Below are positions 51,520-60,661 of a DNA stretch of 61,299 nt, piece by piece. Source of the DNA: CAZAQK01 sp046344715 (lineage in GTDB: Bacteria; Pseudomonadota; Alphaproteobacteria; Rickettsiales; SXRF01). Every line of letters starts with the position of its first letter. The stretch's first letter is position 1. The notes below the pieces were generated by a model. That model worked only from the letters and a program-made list of their open reading frames with translations. It made no database searches and was not told the origin of the DNA. The position numbers and the translations under genes were made by a program. The stretch is from NCBI GenBank assembly GCA_046344715.1, contig JBKDKX010000021.1, positions 1 to 61,299 of the forward strand, read 5' to 3'.

Positions 51520-54066
51520 ATGCACGTCGTCATTGTCGAATCCCCCGCTAAGGCCAAAACCATCAATAAGTATTTAGGCAAGGATTATCAAGTATTTGCA
51601 TCCTTTGGCCATGTGCGTGATTTGCCTTCTAAAGATGGGTCCGTCCGCCCTGATGAAGATTTTGCCATGACCTACGAGGTGGATGCAGATGCGAAAAAGA
51701 ACCTCTCCGCCATCACCAAAGCCGTAAAAGAAGCCGACTCTTTATACCTTGCAAGCGACCCTGACCGTGAAGGGGAAGCCATTTCTTGGCATGTGCTGGA
51801 AGCGCTGAAACAATCTAAGGCAATTCATAAAAATCTCTCTGTCCATCGCGTGACGTTTGATGAAATCACCAAAAAAGCAGTAACTGCCGCGTTTGAAAAC
51901 CCGCGCGATATTGACATGGATCTGGTGAACGCCCAGCAAGCACGCCGTGCTCTCGATTATCTGGTAGGTTTCACCTTATCGCCTGTGCTGTGGCGCAAGC
52001 TGCCGGGCAGTAAATCGGCTGGCCGTGTGCAATCCGTTGCGTTGCGCTTGATATGTGAACGCGACGAGGAAATTGAACAGTTCATCAGCCGTGAATACTG
52101 GGATATTAAAGCGCAGATGCAAGGCGCGAGTGGCTCTGTTACCGCCCGCCTGATTGAATATAAAAATGAAAAGCTGGAAAAATTCTCCATCACCAATGAA
52201 GCGCAGGCAAATGACATTGTAAGTGCGCTGAAGTCCAAGCAATATAGCGTCGGCAAGCTGGAAGAAAAACAGGTGCGCCGTCACCCTGCCCCGCCATTTA
52301 CGACATCGACATTACAACAGGAAGCAGCACGCAAATGTGGCTTTGGCGCTAAGCGTACCATGCAGGTGGCACAGAAATTATACGAAGCCGGACACATCAC
52401 CTATATGCGTACCGATGGCGTGACCGTTTCGCAGGATGCTATTACTGCAGCACGCAGCCATATCAGCAGTGCTTATGGGAAACATTATGTGCCCGATAGC
52501 CCGCGCGTATATAAATCTAAATCGAAAAACGCACAGGAAGCGCATGAGGCCATCCGCCCCACCGATGTAACGCTCACACCGCAAAAAGCAGATTTTGATG
52601 CGGATGCTGCAAGGCTCTATGAACTCATATGGAAACGTATGGTGGCAAGCCAGATGGAATCTGCGCTGTTTGACCAGTTAATCGTTGATATTGTAGCAAG
52701 CGATAAGCACGCTGTGCTGCGTGCCAGCGGATCTGTGGTAAAATTTGATGGTTTCCTGACGCTCTATCAGGAAGGCAAAGACGACGAGGAAGAAGAAGGT
52801 GAAGCACGCCTGCCTGCTCTGAAGCAAGATGAAAGACTATTGGCAAGTGATATTACACCAGAACAACATTTTACCGAGCCACCACCGCGTTATTCGGAAG
52901 CAAGCCTTGTTAAAAAACTGGAAGAACTGGGCATTGGCAGACCTTCTACTTATGCCGCAATTATCTCTGTGTTGCAGGATCGCGGTTATGTGAAGCTGGA
53001 TAAAAAACGCTTCATCGCTGAATCGCTCGGACGTTTGGTGAATGCGTTTTTAGTGAGCTTCTTTGAGAAGTATGTGGAGTATGGTTTCACGGCAGATTTA
53101 GAAGCAAAGCTCGATGATATTTCCGCCGGGGAGCGCAACTGGAAAGAAGTGCTGCGTGAATTCTGGACAGCCTTCATTGCAAAAATCGAAGAAAGCCGCG
53201 AACTGAAAATTACCGATGTACTTTCCGCGCTCGACCATTTGCTCTCTGCTTACGCATTCGGTGCTAGCAAAGATGGCAAAGACCCGCGCAAATGCCCTGC
53301 CTGCACCTCCGGCCAGCTTGGCATTAAAATTGGCCGCTTCGGCCCATACATCGCATGTTCAGCGTATCCGGAATGCAATTACAAAGCGCAATTCGGTGAA
53401 AGCGGTACACCGAACGAAGGCGATGAAACCGGCGGCATGGCGCTTCCTAAAATGTTAGGCAAAAATCCAAGCGGTGACGATATTTCCCTGCGCAAAGGGC
53501 CTTATGGCTTTTATGTGCAGATCGGCGAAGAGAAAAAACCCAAACGCGCCAGCCTGCTTAAATCCATGAAGCCGGACGAAGTCACGCTGGAGGTTGCGCT
53601 CAATTTGCTGGCACTACCGCGTGAACTGGGTGCGCATCCAGACACAGGAAAACCAATCATTGTAAATAATGGCCGCTTCGGCCCATACCTGCTACATGAT
53701 GGAAAATTCACCACCCTGCCGCCTTCGGAAGATATGTTGACCATTGGTATCAACCGCGCCGTGGAAGTGATGGCTAATGCACCGAAAAAAGGCGAGCGCG
53801 TGGGCGCATCACCGCTGCGCGTGCTGGGTAAACACCCGGATGATAATGCAGATGTGGCGCTCTATAAAGGCCAATACGGACCATATGTGAAGCACGGGAA
53901 AGTAAATGCCACGCTGCCTAAAGGAGCATCGCTTGAAAGCTTCACGCTGGAAGAAGCCATTCCCCTGCTGGCCGCACGCGCTGAAAAAAGCGGCGGCAAG
54001 AAAAAACCCGCTGCTAAGAAAGCTCCTGCTAAAAAGCCTGCCGCTAAAGCAAAGAAGAAGGCATAA
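51520..54066 (+). CDS. topA: DNA topoisomerase I
   Basis: The 848-residue type IA enzyme relaxes negative supercoils. It starts with the Toprim domain (VVIVESPAKAKTINKYLG, YLASDPDREGEAISWH). The catalytic Tyr295 is in ITYMRTDGVTVS, with ARRALDYLVGFTLSPVLWRK and GIGRPSTYAAIISVLQDRGYV flanking. A four-Cys zinc finger (CPACTSG, FGPYIACSAYPEC) and several TOPRIM_C repeats (GRFGPYL, GQYGPYVKHGK) follow. The last 25 residues are a Lys/Ala/Pro tail like histone H1. It is the normal neighbour of dprA, now separated from it by the accessory island. Confidence 0.98.
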   Translation: MHVVIVESPAKAKTINKYLGKDYQVFASFGHVRDLPSKDGSVRPDEDFAMTYEVDADAKKNLSAITKAVKEADSLYLASDPDREGEAISWHVLEALKQSKAIHKNLSVHRVTFDEITKKAVTAAFENPRDIDMDLVNAQQARRALDYLVGFTLSPVLWRKLPGSKSAGRVQSVALRLICERDEEIEQFISREYWDIKAQMQGASGSVTARLIEYKNEKLEKFSITNEAQANDIVSALKSKQYSVGKLEEKQVRRHPAPPFTTSTLQQEAARKCGFGAKRTMQVAQKLYEAGHITYMRTDGVTVSQDAITAARSHISSAYGKHYVPDSPRVYKSKSKNAQEAHEAIRPTDVTLTPQKADFDADAARLYELIWKRMVASQMESALFDQLIVDIVASDKHAVLRASGSVVKFDGFLTLYQEGKDDEEEEGEARLPALKQDERLLASDITPEQHFTEPPPRYSEASLVKKLEELGIGRPSTYAAIISVLQDRGYVKLDKKRFIAESLGRLVNAFLVSFFEKYVEYGFTADLEAKLDDISAGERNWKEVLREFWTAFIAKIEESRELKITDVLSALDHLLSAYAFGASKDGKDPRKCPACTSGQLGIKIGRFGPYIACSAYPECNYKAQFGESGTPNEGDETGGMALPKMLGKNPSGDDISLRKGPYGFYVQIGEEKKPKRASLLKSMKPDEVTLEVALNLLALPRELGAHPDTGKPIIVNNGRFGPYLLHDGKFTTLPPSEDMLTIGINRAVEVMANAPKKGERVGASPLRVLGKHPDDNADVALYKGQYGPYVKHGKVNATLPKGASLESFTLEEAIPLLAARAEKSGGKKKPAAKKAPAKKPAAKAKKKA

Positions 54067-54108
54067 CGTACTTGTCGGAAAGCCTTTCCTCTGGCATGAT
54101 ATGGTTAC

Positions 54109-56196
54109 ATGCCTAAGAAGCCAGAACGCCCACGCCATAAAGACAAGCACCGCGGCAAACCGAAACACCGGCAGGGCAAGCAGCACGATTCCTCACCGAA
54201 CCTTCCCGATATATGCGTACTGACTGTGGTTGGCGTATCCAATGACGGCGAACTCATCGCCCAGCCGCTTAAATGGAATCCACGGCATAAACCACCACAC
54301 ATCGTAGTCACTGAATCAGGACGCAACCGCGCGGCGACGATTGGCGATAAAATACTCTCGCGCCTACGCCGTATTAAACCACATCTGTACCATGCGTTAG
54401 TAATACGTGTGCTGCCTGCCGAAGAAGCAAAACAGATAGTTGGAGTGTTTATAAAAACAGCCGATGGCGGCATTATTGAACCGGTGTCACGCAAGAACAA
54501 AGAAAGTTATATCGTGGCTACTGCCGATACAAACGGCGCAGAGCATGGTGAACTGGTGAGTGGTATTACCATACCCGCCATGCCCTCAATGAGTATGACT
54601 TACGCAAAAATTAATGAGCGTTTAGGCCGCATGGATTCGCCACGCGCCGCAAGCCTCATTGCCGCCAGCATGTATAACCTGCCCTCCATATTTCCCAAAG
54701 AAGCAGTGGAAGAATCTGAGCTGGCGGAACTGCCAACATTATCTGATGGGCGGGAAGATTTGCGTGAGTTCCCACTCGTTACCATTGACGGCGAAGATGC
54801 AAAAGACTTTGACGATGCCGTGTATGCCAAGCCGGAAAAAGATGGGTTTCATCTACTCATTGCGATTGCCGATGTTGCACATTATGTGAAGGAAGACAGC
54901 GCACTTGATAGAACTGCATTTGAACGCGGCAACTCGGTGTATTTCCCTGACCGCGTGATTCCAATGCTGCCGGAGCGACTTTCGAATGGCCTGTGTTCGC
55001 TGAATCCGAATGAAGACCGCTACTGCCTTGCCGTGCATATATGGATTGATGCACAAGGCAATATGAAGCGTTATAAATTCGTGCGCGGATTGATGAAATC
55101 GCGTTATCGGTTTACGTATAACGAATTGCAGGCGGTGCATGACACGGGCAGCGAGCATCCTCTGCGCACCACTATTATTGAACCATTATTTGAGGCCTAC
55201 AAAGCCCTGGCAACCGAGCGTGACAAGCGCGGCGCGCTGGCACTTTCACTGCCGGAATATAAAATTATTTTCGATGCGGCTGGCAATGTAGAAAATATCG
55301 CACCGCGCGTGCAGCTGGAAAGCCACCGCCTGATTGAATCATTCATGATTGCAGCGAACGTGGCAGCAGCGGACTTCCTGCTAAAAAACAAAGCCCCAGG
55401 CATTTACCGTGTGCATGAACATCCGGCAGAAGAACGCCTTGATGAGTTGCGCAATTTTCTGAAACTTGCCGGATACTCGCTGCAAAACGGCGCCATCAGT
55501 GCCACACATCTAAACCGTGTGCTGAAGGCCAGCGCCAATGATCCTGGTGCATTCATGATTCACACCGCCGTGCTGCGCTCGCAGATGCAGGCTTACTACA
55601 GCCATGAGTGCCTTGGGCATTTTGGTCTGGCGTTGCAGAAATACTGCCACTTCACCTCACCCATTCGGCGCTATTCAGATTTAATTGTACATCGCTCACT
55701 TATCAACGTCATAAGTGGTGAAAAGAAAAAGCATACGGCACATGACCTGCCAACTATTGCCCTCCACATCTCTGAAACTGAACGCAAGGCGATGCAGGCT
55801 GAACGTGATGCGTCTGACCGCTACAAAGTGTCCTTCATGAGCAAGCATATCGGCAACACATTTTCCGGCACCATCGTTTCGCTCAATGAATATGGCTTGT
55901 TTGTTTCACTGGCGGACTGTGGCGTAACCGGTTTTGTGCCTGTACGTAACCTGCAAGGAGATTTTTTCACTTACGACAAACAACATGCACGCTTCAAAGG
56001 CCAGCGTACCAAAATGTTTTTTACCATCGGCCAACCCATCATCATCCGCGTGCAGGAAGCCAATGCCACCACCGGCAGCCTGATATTCATGCCTGAACCT
56101 GGTGGAGAGCCAGATAGAAGACCGGCAGACCCGCCGCGCCGCCACAAACACCGGCAAGAAAAACGCCGCGATAACAAGCATCGTCGCAGACGTTAG
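54109..56196 (+). CDS. rnr: Ribonuclease R
   Basis: The 695-residue 3'-5' exoribonuclease degrades structured RNA. Cold-shock-like OB regions come first, then the RNB domain with TIDGEDAKDFDDAVYA (metal Asp residues, about 225-240). SNGLCSLNPNEDRYCLAV, YRVHEHPAEERLDELR and CHFTSPIRRYSDLIVHR follow, with a C-terminal S1 domain (GTIVSLNEYGLFVSL). A very basic tail ends it. Its position after topA is the usual alphaproteobacterial order. Confidence 0.97.
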   Translation: MPKKPERPRHKDKHRGKPKHRQGKQHDSSPNLPDICVLTVVGVSNDGELIAQPLKWNPRHKPPHIVVTESGRNRAATIGDKILSRLRRIKPHLYHALVIRVLPAEEAKQIVGVFIKTADGGIIEPVSRKNKESYIVATADTNGAEHGELVSGITIPAMPSMSMTYAKINERLGRMDSPRAASLIAASMYNLPSIFPKEAVEESELAELPTLSDGREDLREFPLVTIDGEDAKDFDDAVYAKPEKDGFHLLIAIADVAHYVKEDSALDRTAFERGNSVYFPDRVIPMLPERLSNGLCSLNPNEDRYCLAVHIWIDAQGNMKRYKFVRGLMKSRYRFTYNELQAVHDTGSEHPLRTTIIEPLFEAYKALATERDKRGALALSLPEYKIIFDAAGNVENIAPRVQLESHRLIESFMIAANVAAADFLLKNKAPGIYRVHEHPAEERLDELRNFLKLAGYSLQNGAISATHLNRVLKASANDPGAFMIHTAVLRSQMQAYYSHECLGHFGLALQKYCHFTSPIRRYSDLIVHRSLINVISGEKKKHTAHDLPTIALHISETERKAMQAERDASDRYKVSFMSKHIGNTFSGTIVSLNEYGLFVSLADCGVTGFVPVRNLQGDFFTYDKQHARFKGQRTKMFFTIGQPIIIRVQEANATTGSLIFMPEPGGEPDRRPADPPRRHKHRQEKRRDNKHRRRR

Positions 56197-56236
56197 AACC
56201 TATTGCATTCGTTTGTATTTTTCGTATGATAGCAGC

Positions 56237-56533
56237 ATGACCAAAGCACGCATCTATCAACCCGACAAAACGGCGACACAATCCGGCAAGGCTAAAAATA
56301 GCTGGTTACTTGAATTCGCCCCAGAAAAGCCATATTTTGTTGATAATTTAATGGGTTGGACGGGAATGAGCGATATGCTGCAGGAAATTCGCTTATTCTT
56401 CGCTACAGCTGAGGCAGCGGAAGCCTACGCAAAGCACCATAACATCCCGTATGATCTATATAATCCGAACCCGCGCCGCACCATAAAAAAAGCCTACGCC
56501 GATAATTTCCGCTTTGATAAGCGGATGGGTTGA
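56237..56533 (+). CDS. NADH dehydrogenase accessory protein, NDUFS4-like (ETC complex I subunit)
   Basis: The 98-residue protein has the NDUFS4 family pattern: ARIYQPDKTATQSGKAKNSW, LEFAPEKPYFVDNLMGWTGMSD and a final NPRRTIKKAYADNFR with RFDKRMG. In mitochondria and Alphaproteobacteria this is a supernumerary complex I subunit on the matrix or cytoplasmic arm. ATG 56237 was chosen because the 45 residues before it in the longer frame lie inside rnr and do not resemble the family. Confidence 0.93.
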   Translation: MTKARIYQPDKTATQSGKAKNSWLLEFAPEKPYFVDNLMGWTGMSDMLQEIRLFFATAEAAEAYAKHHNIPYDLYNPNPRRTIKKAYADNFRFDKRMG

Positions 56534-56616
56534 ACGTGCTTTTGCTTTCTTCATGGTATTGTCATACTCTAGTCTGGAAATTGTGTTAGAATATAAATGG
56601 TTGGAGAGGTTCGCCC

Positions 56617-56895
56617 ATGAAGCGTTTTACCGTGCCTTGTGATTTCAGCGGAACAAAATATCCGTTCCATGTATATGTGGGAGAACCACACCCGACGCGG
56701 CATCCGTTGCAGCATCAGGCGTGGTGGTTATCCACGATTCGCGGCGGCACGATTCCGCAAGAAGTGATGGACAGCTTCGAACGCCTACACAAAATTGCTA
56801 TCGAAAATAATGTGTCGTTCGAGGAATTATGCGTATACGCGCTGGGAACCGCCGCCAACGAAGAAGGCAAGGAAAACCAGATTAAGGCGAGTTAG
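56617..56895 (+). CDS. DUF2610-like conserved protein
   Basis: The 92-residue protein begins MKRFTVPCDFSGTKYPFHVYVG and contains HPLQHQAWWLSTIRGGTIPQEVMDSFE and NNVSFEELCVYAL. This matches my recollection of DUF2610, a family frequent in Rickettsiales and other Alphaproteobacteria. GGAGAGG lies seven bases before the ATG. Function is unknown. It is eight bases upstream of the 769-residue gene and probably co-transcribed with it. Confidence 0.75.
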   Translation: MKRFTVPCDFSGTKYPFHVYVGEPHPTRHPLQHQAWWLSTIRGGTIPQEVMDSFERLHKIAIENNVSFEELCVYALGTAANEEGKENQIKAS

Positions 56896-56903
56896 GGCAT
56901 TCA

Positions 56904-59213
56904 ATGGCCAAGAACGACAGTGGCAGAGACGGCATACATAACGACTTCGATGGTCGGCCAGGGAACTCTGCCGAAAGTGCGTCATACTCCAGAATTTACG
57001 ATCCATCAGGTCAGACAGAAACCTCGAACTTACCAGAGCCACAGAATTTTCGTGAGGCTGAAAGGCTGATTGCTTCGATTCGTAGCTATGAACGCGATCG
57101 TGGCGAACGCATTCGTGATGCCCGCAGCGATGTGCATTTTTTCCCCAGCGTGGGTAAATTCATTATCCCCAAACAAAATACATGGGCAGCACATGCGGAG
57201 CTAATCAAAGACCCAAGTTACGCTATGGAATTCAATCCAGAACGTTATGTGTACTTCGACAAAATCGTTGCTGAGGAATTTGGTAACAAAGCACTCACCG
57301 ATCCTAATCACCGCGATTATCACAAGCTTGATGGTTTGCGCACCAACCTTGCCGTGCTACGTAATGATATCATCGGCATGTATCTGGATGATGAATCGTT
57401 TGACCCAGGCGATGAGAAATGGGTGCCGCATTTTATAACAATCGCCTCTGCACTTGGGCAATCGCTGGCTAATGACACATGGCTTAAACGCCCCTTCACC
57501 CAGCATATGAGCGTGGATGTAGCCAACGTAGAAGCCGTTGGCGCGCGCGAAATGTATCAGCATTTGCTGGAATTAAAATCTACACCTGTTTCCATTCGCA
57601 GTATGCTCAGCAGTATTAATGTCCCCGACATTGAAAATCGCGCATGGCGACTGATTCCTCTGGAAGAAACACCGTTTAGCGATCAGAATCTGGCAGAGCC
57701 TTTGCCCGAAGCACGCCTGTGCCTGACTACTGATGAATTGGCAAAATATTGTGCTGCCAACCACATGTGCGCCGAAGACAAGATTTCCTTGTTTGGCGAA
57801 GCGGCACTGACCAATACTGTTAGCATTAATGCCCTCGATCGGCTGGAAGAACCTGCCCGTCTTGAATCACTCGAAGAAGCACGAAAAATACTGCGCTGGC
57901 TTAAGAACCTGAGCTTCGGCGATATGGATGTGGAAGAATGGCTTGCACAAGGTACACCAGCGGAACAGGCTTCTAAAGCTGAGGCTGTATCACGCCTTGT
58001 AGAAATTTATGAGCTGCAACTAGCCACCACACAAACGCATATTGCGGGTATTGAGAATGAACTTGCCGTGGACGATGCAACGGGTGCCTCCGGCATGATG
58101 GCGATTGCACTGGCAGAACATGGATTGCGTGGTTTGCCTTCCAGCCATTCGCGTGTAGAAAAATTTGCCACGCTTGCCCAGAGAATTGATGAACATTGGC
58201 GGGATTTTGAAGGACAGTCTGCTCACCGCCTGCTCGATATTGTCGAAGATGGCCTTGAACATATGGACGCAAGAATAGCAGGCAGACAGAATGCGGCCGA
58301 TCGCTTACTTGAAATCAGCACACAGATTCAGCATACAGCACATCGCCTGCGCTCAGTTGATACGCTGGAGCCCCCTGCCCGCGAAGAATCCATTGAGCTG
58401 GCGCGTGAGATATTGCGCTGGTTCAAAAACCTGAAGTTCAGCGATAAACCAGTGGAAGAAATGCTCTCCAACACAAATCCGGAAGAACGCGTATTTGTTA
58501 CGCGTAAAATGGCGGAAATGGTGGATATGTACAACAACCTGTTGCAAGAAGCGGCCAATAATAATCCAGAGATTCTACAAGATCCGCGCATCAAAGAAGC
58601 CAACGATGCTGTGGGTGGATTCGCCCACGCTATAAAACTCATGGCATCAAAAGAAATTCCAAGCAGTATCGCTGCCGCTCAGCAAATTTCCGCCGATGTC
58701 ACACAAATGCCAGAAGAATGGAAACAGCTGCATGACCGCGCGGTAAACCGCCTTGTTGCCAGCATGGAAGGCGGCTTGCAGAAAGCCGTGGATGAATTGG
58801 GCACGGCGCAACAGGAAGCGCAGGATAAAGATGAAGAGCTAGCACAGCAAATTGTGGAATCATCACTAATTAGCGGCCATAACCGCAAAAAACGCCGCCG
58901 CAAACGCCGCAGCGCGCAAACCACCGGCGGCCTCACCAAAGCCGCCAAGCGCCGCAACGCGAATGACTTAAACGGTGACGGTGTAGCCGATAGGTTGCAA
59001 GGCCTAAATCTACGCGGTGAAGATATGATTGCCATACGTCAGCTAGGCGGCAGCCTGCGAGATATGAATGCAGAGGCTGTATCCTTAAAACCAGTTATAA
59101 CCGAAGTCAGCCTGACAGCCCCACTTGCGCCGGACGACCGCAATTTTGTCACCCGCGAAAAAGAAGACCAACAGCGCGGCACGCGTGGCAATAACCAACG
59201 GCCAAGGAATTAA
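56904..59213 (+). CDS. Large helical protein with internal duplication and calcium-loop-like motif
   Basis: The 769-residue protein has no signal peptide or membrane segment. An N-terminal disordered stretch (about 1-45) is followed by a domain of unknown type (about 50-300). Two homologous helical units lie about 175 residues apart (about 310-375 and 485-550), sharing LEEPARLESLEEARKILRW against LEPPAREESIELAREILRW. A Gln-rich coiled coil follows, then a strongly basic patch, NRKKRRRKRRS, and an EF-hand/dockerin-like loop DLNGDGVAD near 688. I cannot assign a family. It could be a cytoplasmic scaffold, nucleic-acid binder or secreted factor. Confidence 0.75.
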   Translation: MAKNDSGRDGIHNDFDGRPGNSAESASYSRIYDPSGQTETSNLPEPQNFREAERLIASIRSYERDRGERIRDARSDVHFFPSVGKFIIPKQNTWAAHAELIKDPSYAMEFNPERYVYFDKIVAEEFGNKALTDPNHRDYHKLDGLRTNLAVLRNDIIGMYLDDESFDPGDEKWVPHFITIASALGQSLANDTWLKRPFTQHMSVDVANVEAVGAREMYQHLLELKSTPVSIRSMLSSINVPDIENRAWRLIPLEETPFSDQNLAEPLPEARLCLTTDELAKYCAANHMCAEDKISLFGEAALTNTVSINALDRLEEPARLESLEEARKILRWLKNLSFGDMDVEEWLAQGTPAEQASKAEAVSRLVEIYELQLATTQTHIAGIENELAVDDATGASGMMAIALAEHGLRGLPSSHSRVEKFATLAQRIDEHWRDFEGQSAHRLLDIVEDGLEHMDARIAGRQNAADRLLEISTQIQHTAHRLRSVDTLEPPAREESIELAREILRWFKNLKFSDKPVEEMLSNTNPEERVFVTRKMAEMVDMYNNLLQEAANNNPEILQDPRIKEANDAVGGFAHAIKLMASKEIPSSIAAAQQISADVTQMPEEWKQLHDRAVNRLVASMEGGLQKAVDELGTAQQEAQDKDEELAQQIVESSLISGHNRKKRRRKRRSAQTTGGLTKAAKRRNANDLNGDGVADRLQGLNLRGEDMIAIRQLGGSLRDMNAEAVSLKPVITEVSLTAPLAPDDRNFVTREKEDQQRGTRGNNQRPRN

Positions 59214-59232
59214 TCTAACGAACAAGCAACTC

Positions 59233-59298
59233 GTCATTGCGAGGAGCGCAAGTATTGCAGGCGATAAACTGGATTGCTTCGCTTATGCTCGCAATGAC
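59233..59298. repeat. Family A palindromic repeat
   Basis: GTCATTGCGAG and CTCGCAATGAC bound a 66-base element with inner CTGGATTGCTTCG. It lies six bases before the symporter stop, between converging genes, as expected for a terminator-like position. Confidence 0.78.
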
Positions 59299-59303
59299 AG
59301 GTA

Positions 59304-60602
59304 TTATACGCTCATATCCTCATAGAGTTTCTGATCAAACGTGCCTTCGGATTTATCCACGATGACAGTGATTACAGAATCACCCGTGATATTTACGGTG
59401 GTACGCAGCATATCCAAAATACGGTCAACACCGGCAATCAGCGCAATGCCTTCTAGCGGCAAGCCAACGGATGTCAGCACCATACCCATCATAATAAGCG
59501 ATCCGCCAGGAATACCGGCAGCACCGATAGAGCCAAGCGTTGCGGTCAGAATCAGCACGAAATACTGATGCGTATCGAGCGGAATTTGATAAAGCTGCGA
59601 GAAGAACAATGCGCAGATACCCAGATAAATTGCAGTGCCATCCATGTTGATAGAAGCACCGAGGGGCAACACAAATGATGTGTTGCTTTTAGATACGCCA
59701 ATCTTTTCGTTAACTACGCGCATAGCTGTGGAAAGAGTTGCCTTGCTGGAACTAGTGGAGAATGCCAGTGCTTGCGGCTCGATCATCTTTTTATAAAATG
59801 GCATAGGCGACATGCGGCAGAACACCAGAATCATTACGCCAAACAACATATATTGAGTTAGCAATGCGCCAAATACAACCAACACAAGTTTAATAAGAAG
59901 CATGATAATGCCAACGCCTTGTGTACCCACTACCCATGCGATGAGCGCAAACACACCATAAGGAGAAAATTTTACAATCATTTCAATCAGCTTGAACATT
60001 GCAAATGCCGCTGCATGGCATACCTCAGTGAGCTTTTGAGTCTGCGCGCGGGTTTTATTAAGCGTAATACCAAAGAAAATGGCAAAGAGCACCACTTGCA
60101 ATACATGATCATCCGCCATTGCTTTCACAATGTTGGTCGGCACAATATCTACCAGCATTTTGATAATGCTTACTTCAGCCGGAGGTTTTGCAGCCGTAAT
60201 CGCAGCTCCTGTGGTAGCCTGAAGTTCTTCCACGCTAAGGCCAATACCAGGCTGGAACACTTGTGCAAACGTGATACCAATCACTACGGCAAATGCACCA
60301 GTCATAAGATACGCAGCAACGGATTTAACCCCTACGCGCTTGAACGATGTATCATCGGTCATGTTAGTGATGCCGTATACCAGCGCAAAGAAAATAAGCG
60401 GTATCACAACCATTTTGATAAGGTTGATGAACACCGTACCAATAGGCTTGATATAGTTGGTGAGAATAGCCTTGCCATCCTCGCCAATAAAATTATCAGG
60501 CCCCATCGGACCAACAATTAAACCAAACACAATACCCAGTAACAAACCAAGTATTACACGAAACCATAATTTCCCAAGAAGCGACTTAAATGTTGCGGTC
60601 AT
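59304..60602 (-). CDS. Dicarboxylate/amino acid:cation symporter (SDF family, GltP/DctA-like)
   Basis: The 432-residue transporter has about eight helices and two re-entrant loops. HP1 carries the Ser-rich AFSTSSSKATLSTAM, TM7 the NMDGTAIYLGI motif, and HP2 the GIPGGSLIMMG loop. TM8 has LIAGVDRILDMLRTTVNITGDS, with Asp and Arg residues that bind acidic substrates. It imports C4-dicarboxylates or glutamate/aspartate with protons or sodium. A good promoter and an AGAGGG ribosome site lie upstream. Confidence 0.95.
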   Translation of the reverse strand: MTATFKSLLGKLWFRVILGLLLGIVFGLIVGPMGPDNFIGEDGKAILTNYIKPIGTVFINLIKMVVIPLIFFALVYGITNMTDDTSFKRVGVKSVAAYLMTGAFAVVIGITFAQVFQPGIGLSVEELQATTGAAITAAKPPAEVSIIKMLVDIVPTNIVKAMADDHVLQVVLFAIFFGITLNKTRAQTQKLTEVCHAAAFAMFKLIEMIVKFSPYGVFALIAWVVGTQGVGIIMLLIKLVLVVFGALLTQYMLFGVMILVFCRMSPMPFYKKMIEPQALAFSTSSSKATLSTAMRVVNEKIGVSKSNTSFVLPLGASINMDGTAIYLGICALFFSQLYQIPLDTHQYFVLILTATLGSIGAAGIPGGSLIMMGMVLTSVGLPLEGIALIAGVDRILDMLRTTVNITGDSVITVIVDKSEGTFDQKLYEDMSV

Positions 60603-60633
60603 TATCCCTCTTATATTTTTGCTAGGGTTTGGA

Positions 60634-60661
60634 TTTATAACAATAGAACATGCTTAGTCAA
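60634..60661 (-). promoter_or_regulatory. Promoter for the SDF-family symporter
   Basis: TTGACT (60661-60656) and TATAAA (60639-60634) are separated by 16 bases on the minus strand. The -35 box overlaps the stop codon of the upstream TAXI gene. Transcription would begin about 30 bases before the symporter start. Confidence 0.65.

Noticed and set aside
53990..54066. Lys/Ala-rich repeats at the topA 3' end as a separate repeat element
   Set aside because: They encode the usual basic C-terminal tail of alphaproteobacterial topoisomerase I and keep the reading frame.
56102..56236. Upstream extension of the NDUFS4-like ORF
   Set aside because: It overlaps the rnr 3' end and adds residues absent from the family; the ATG at 56237 starts the conserved domain.
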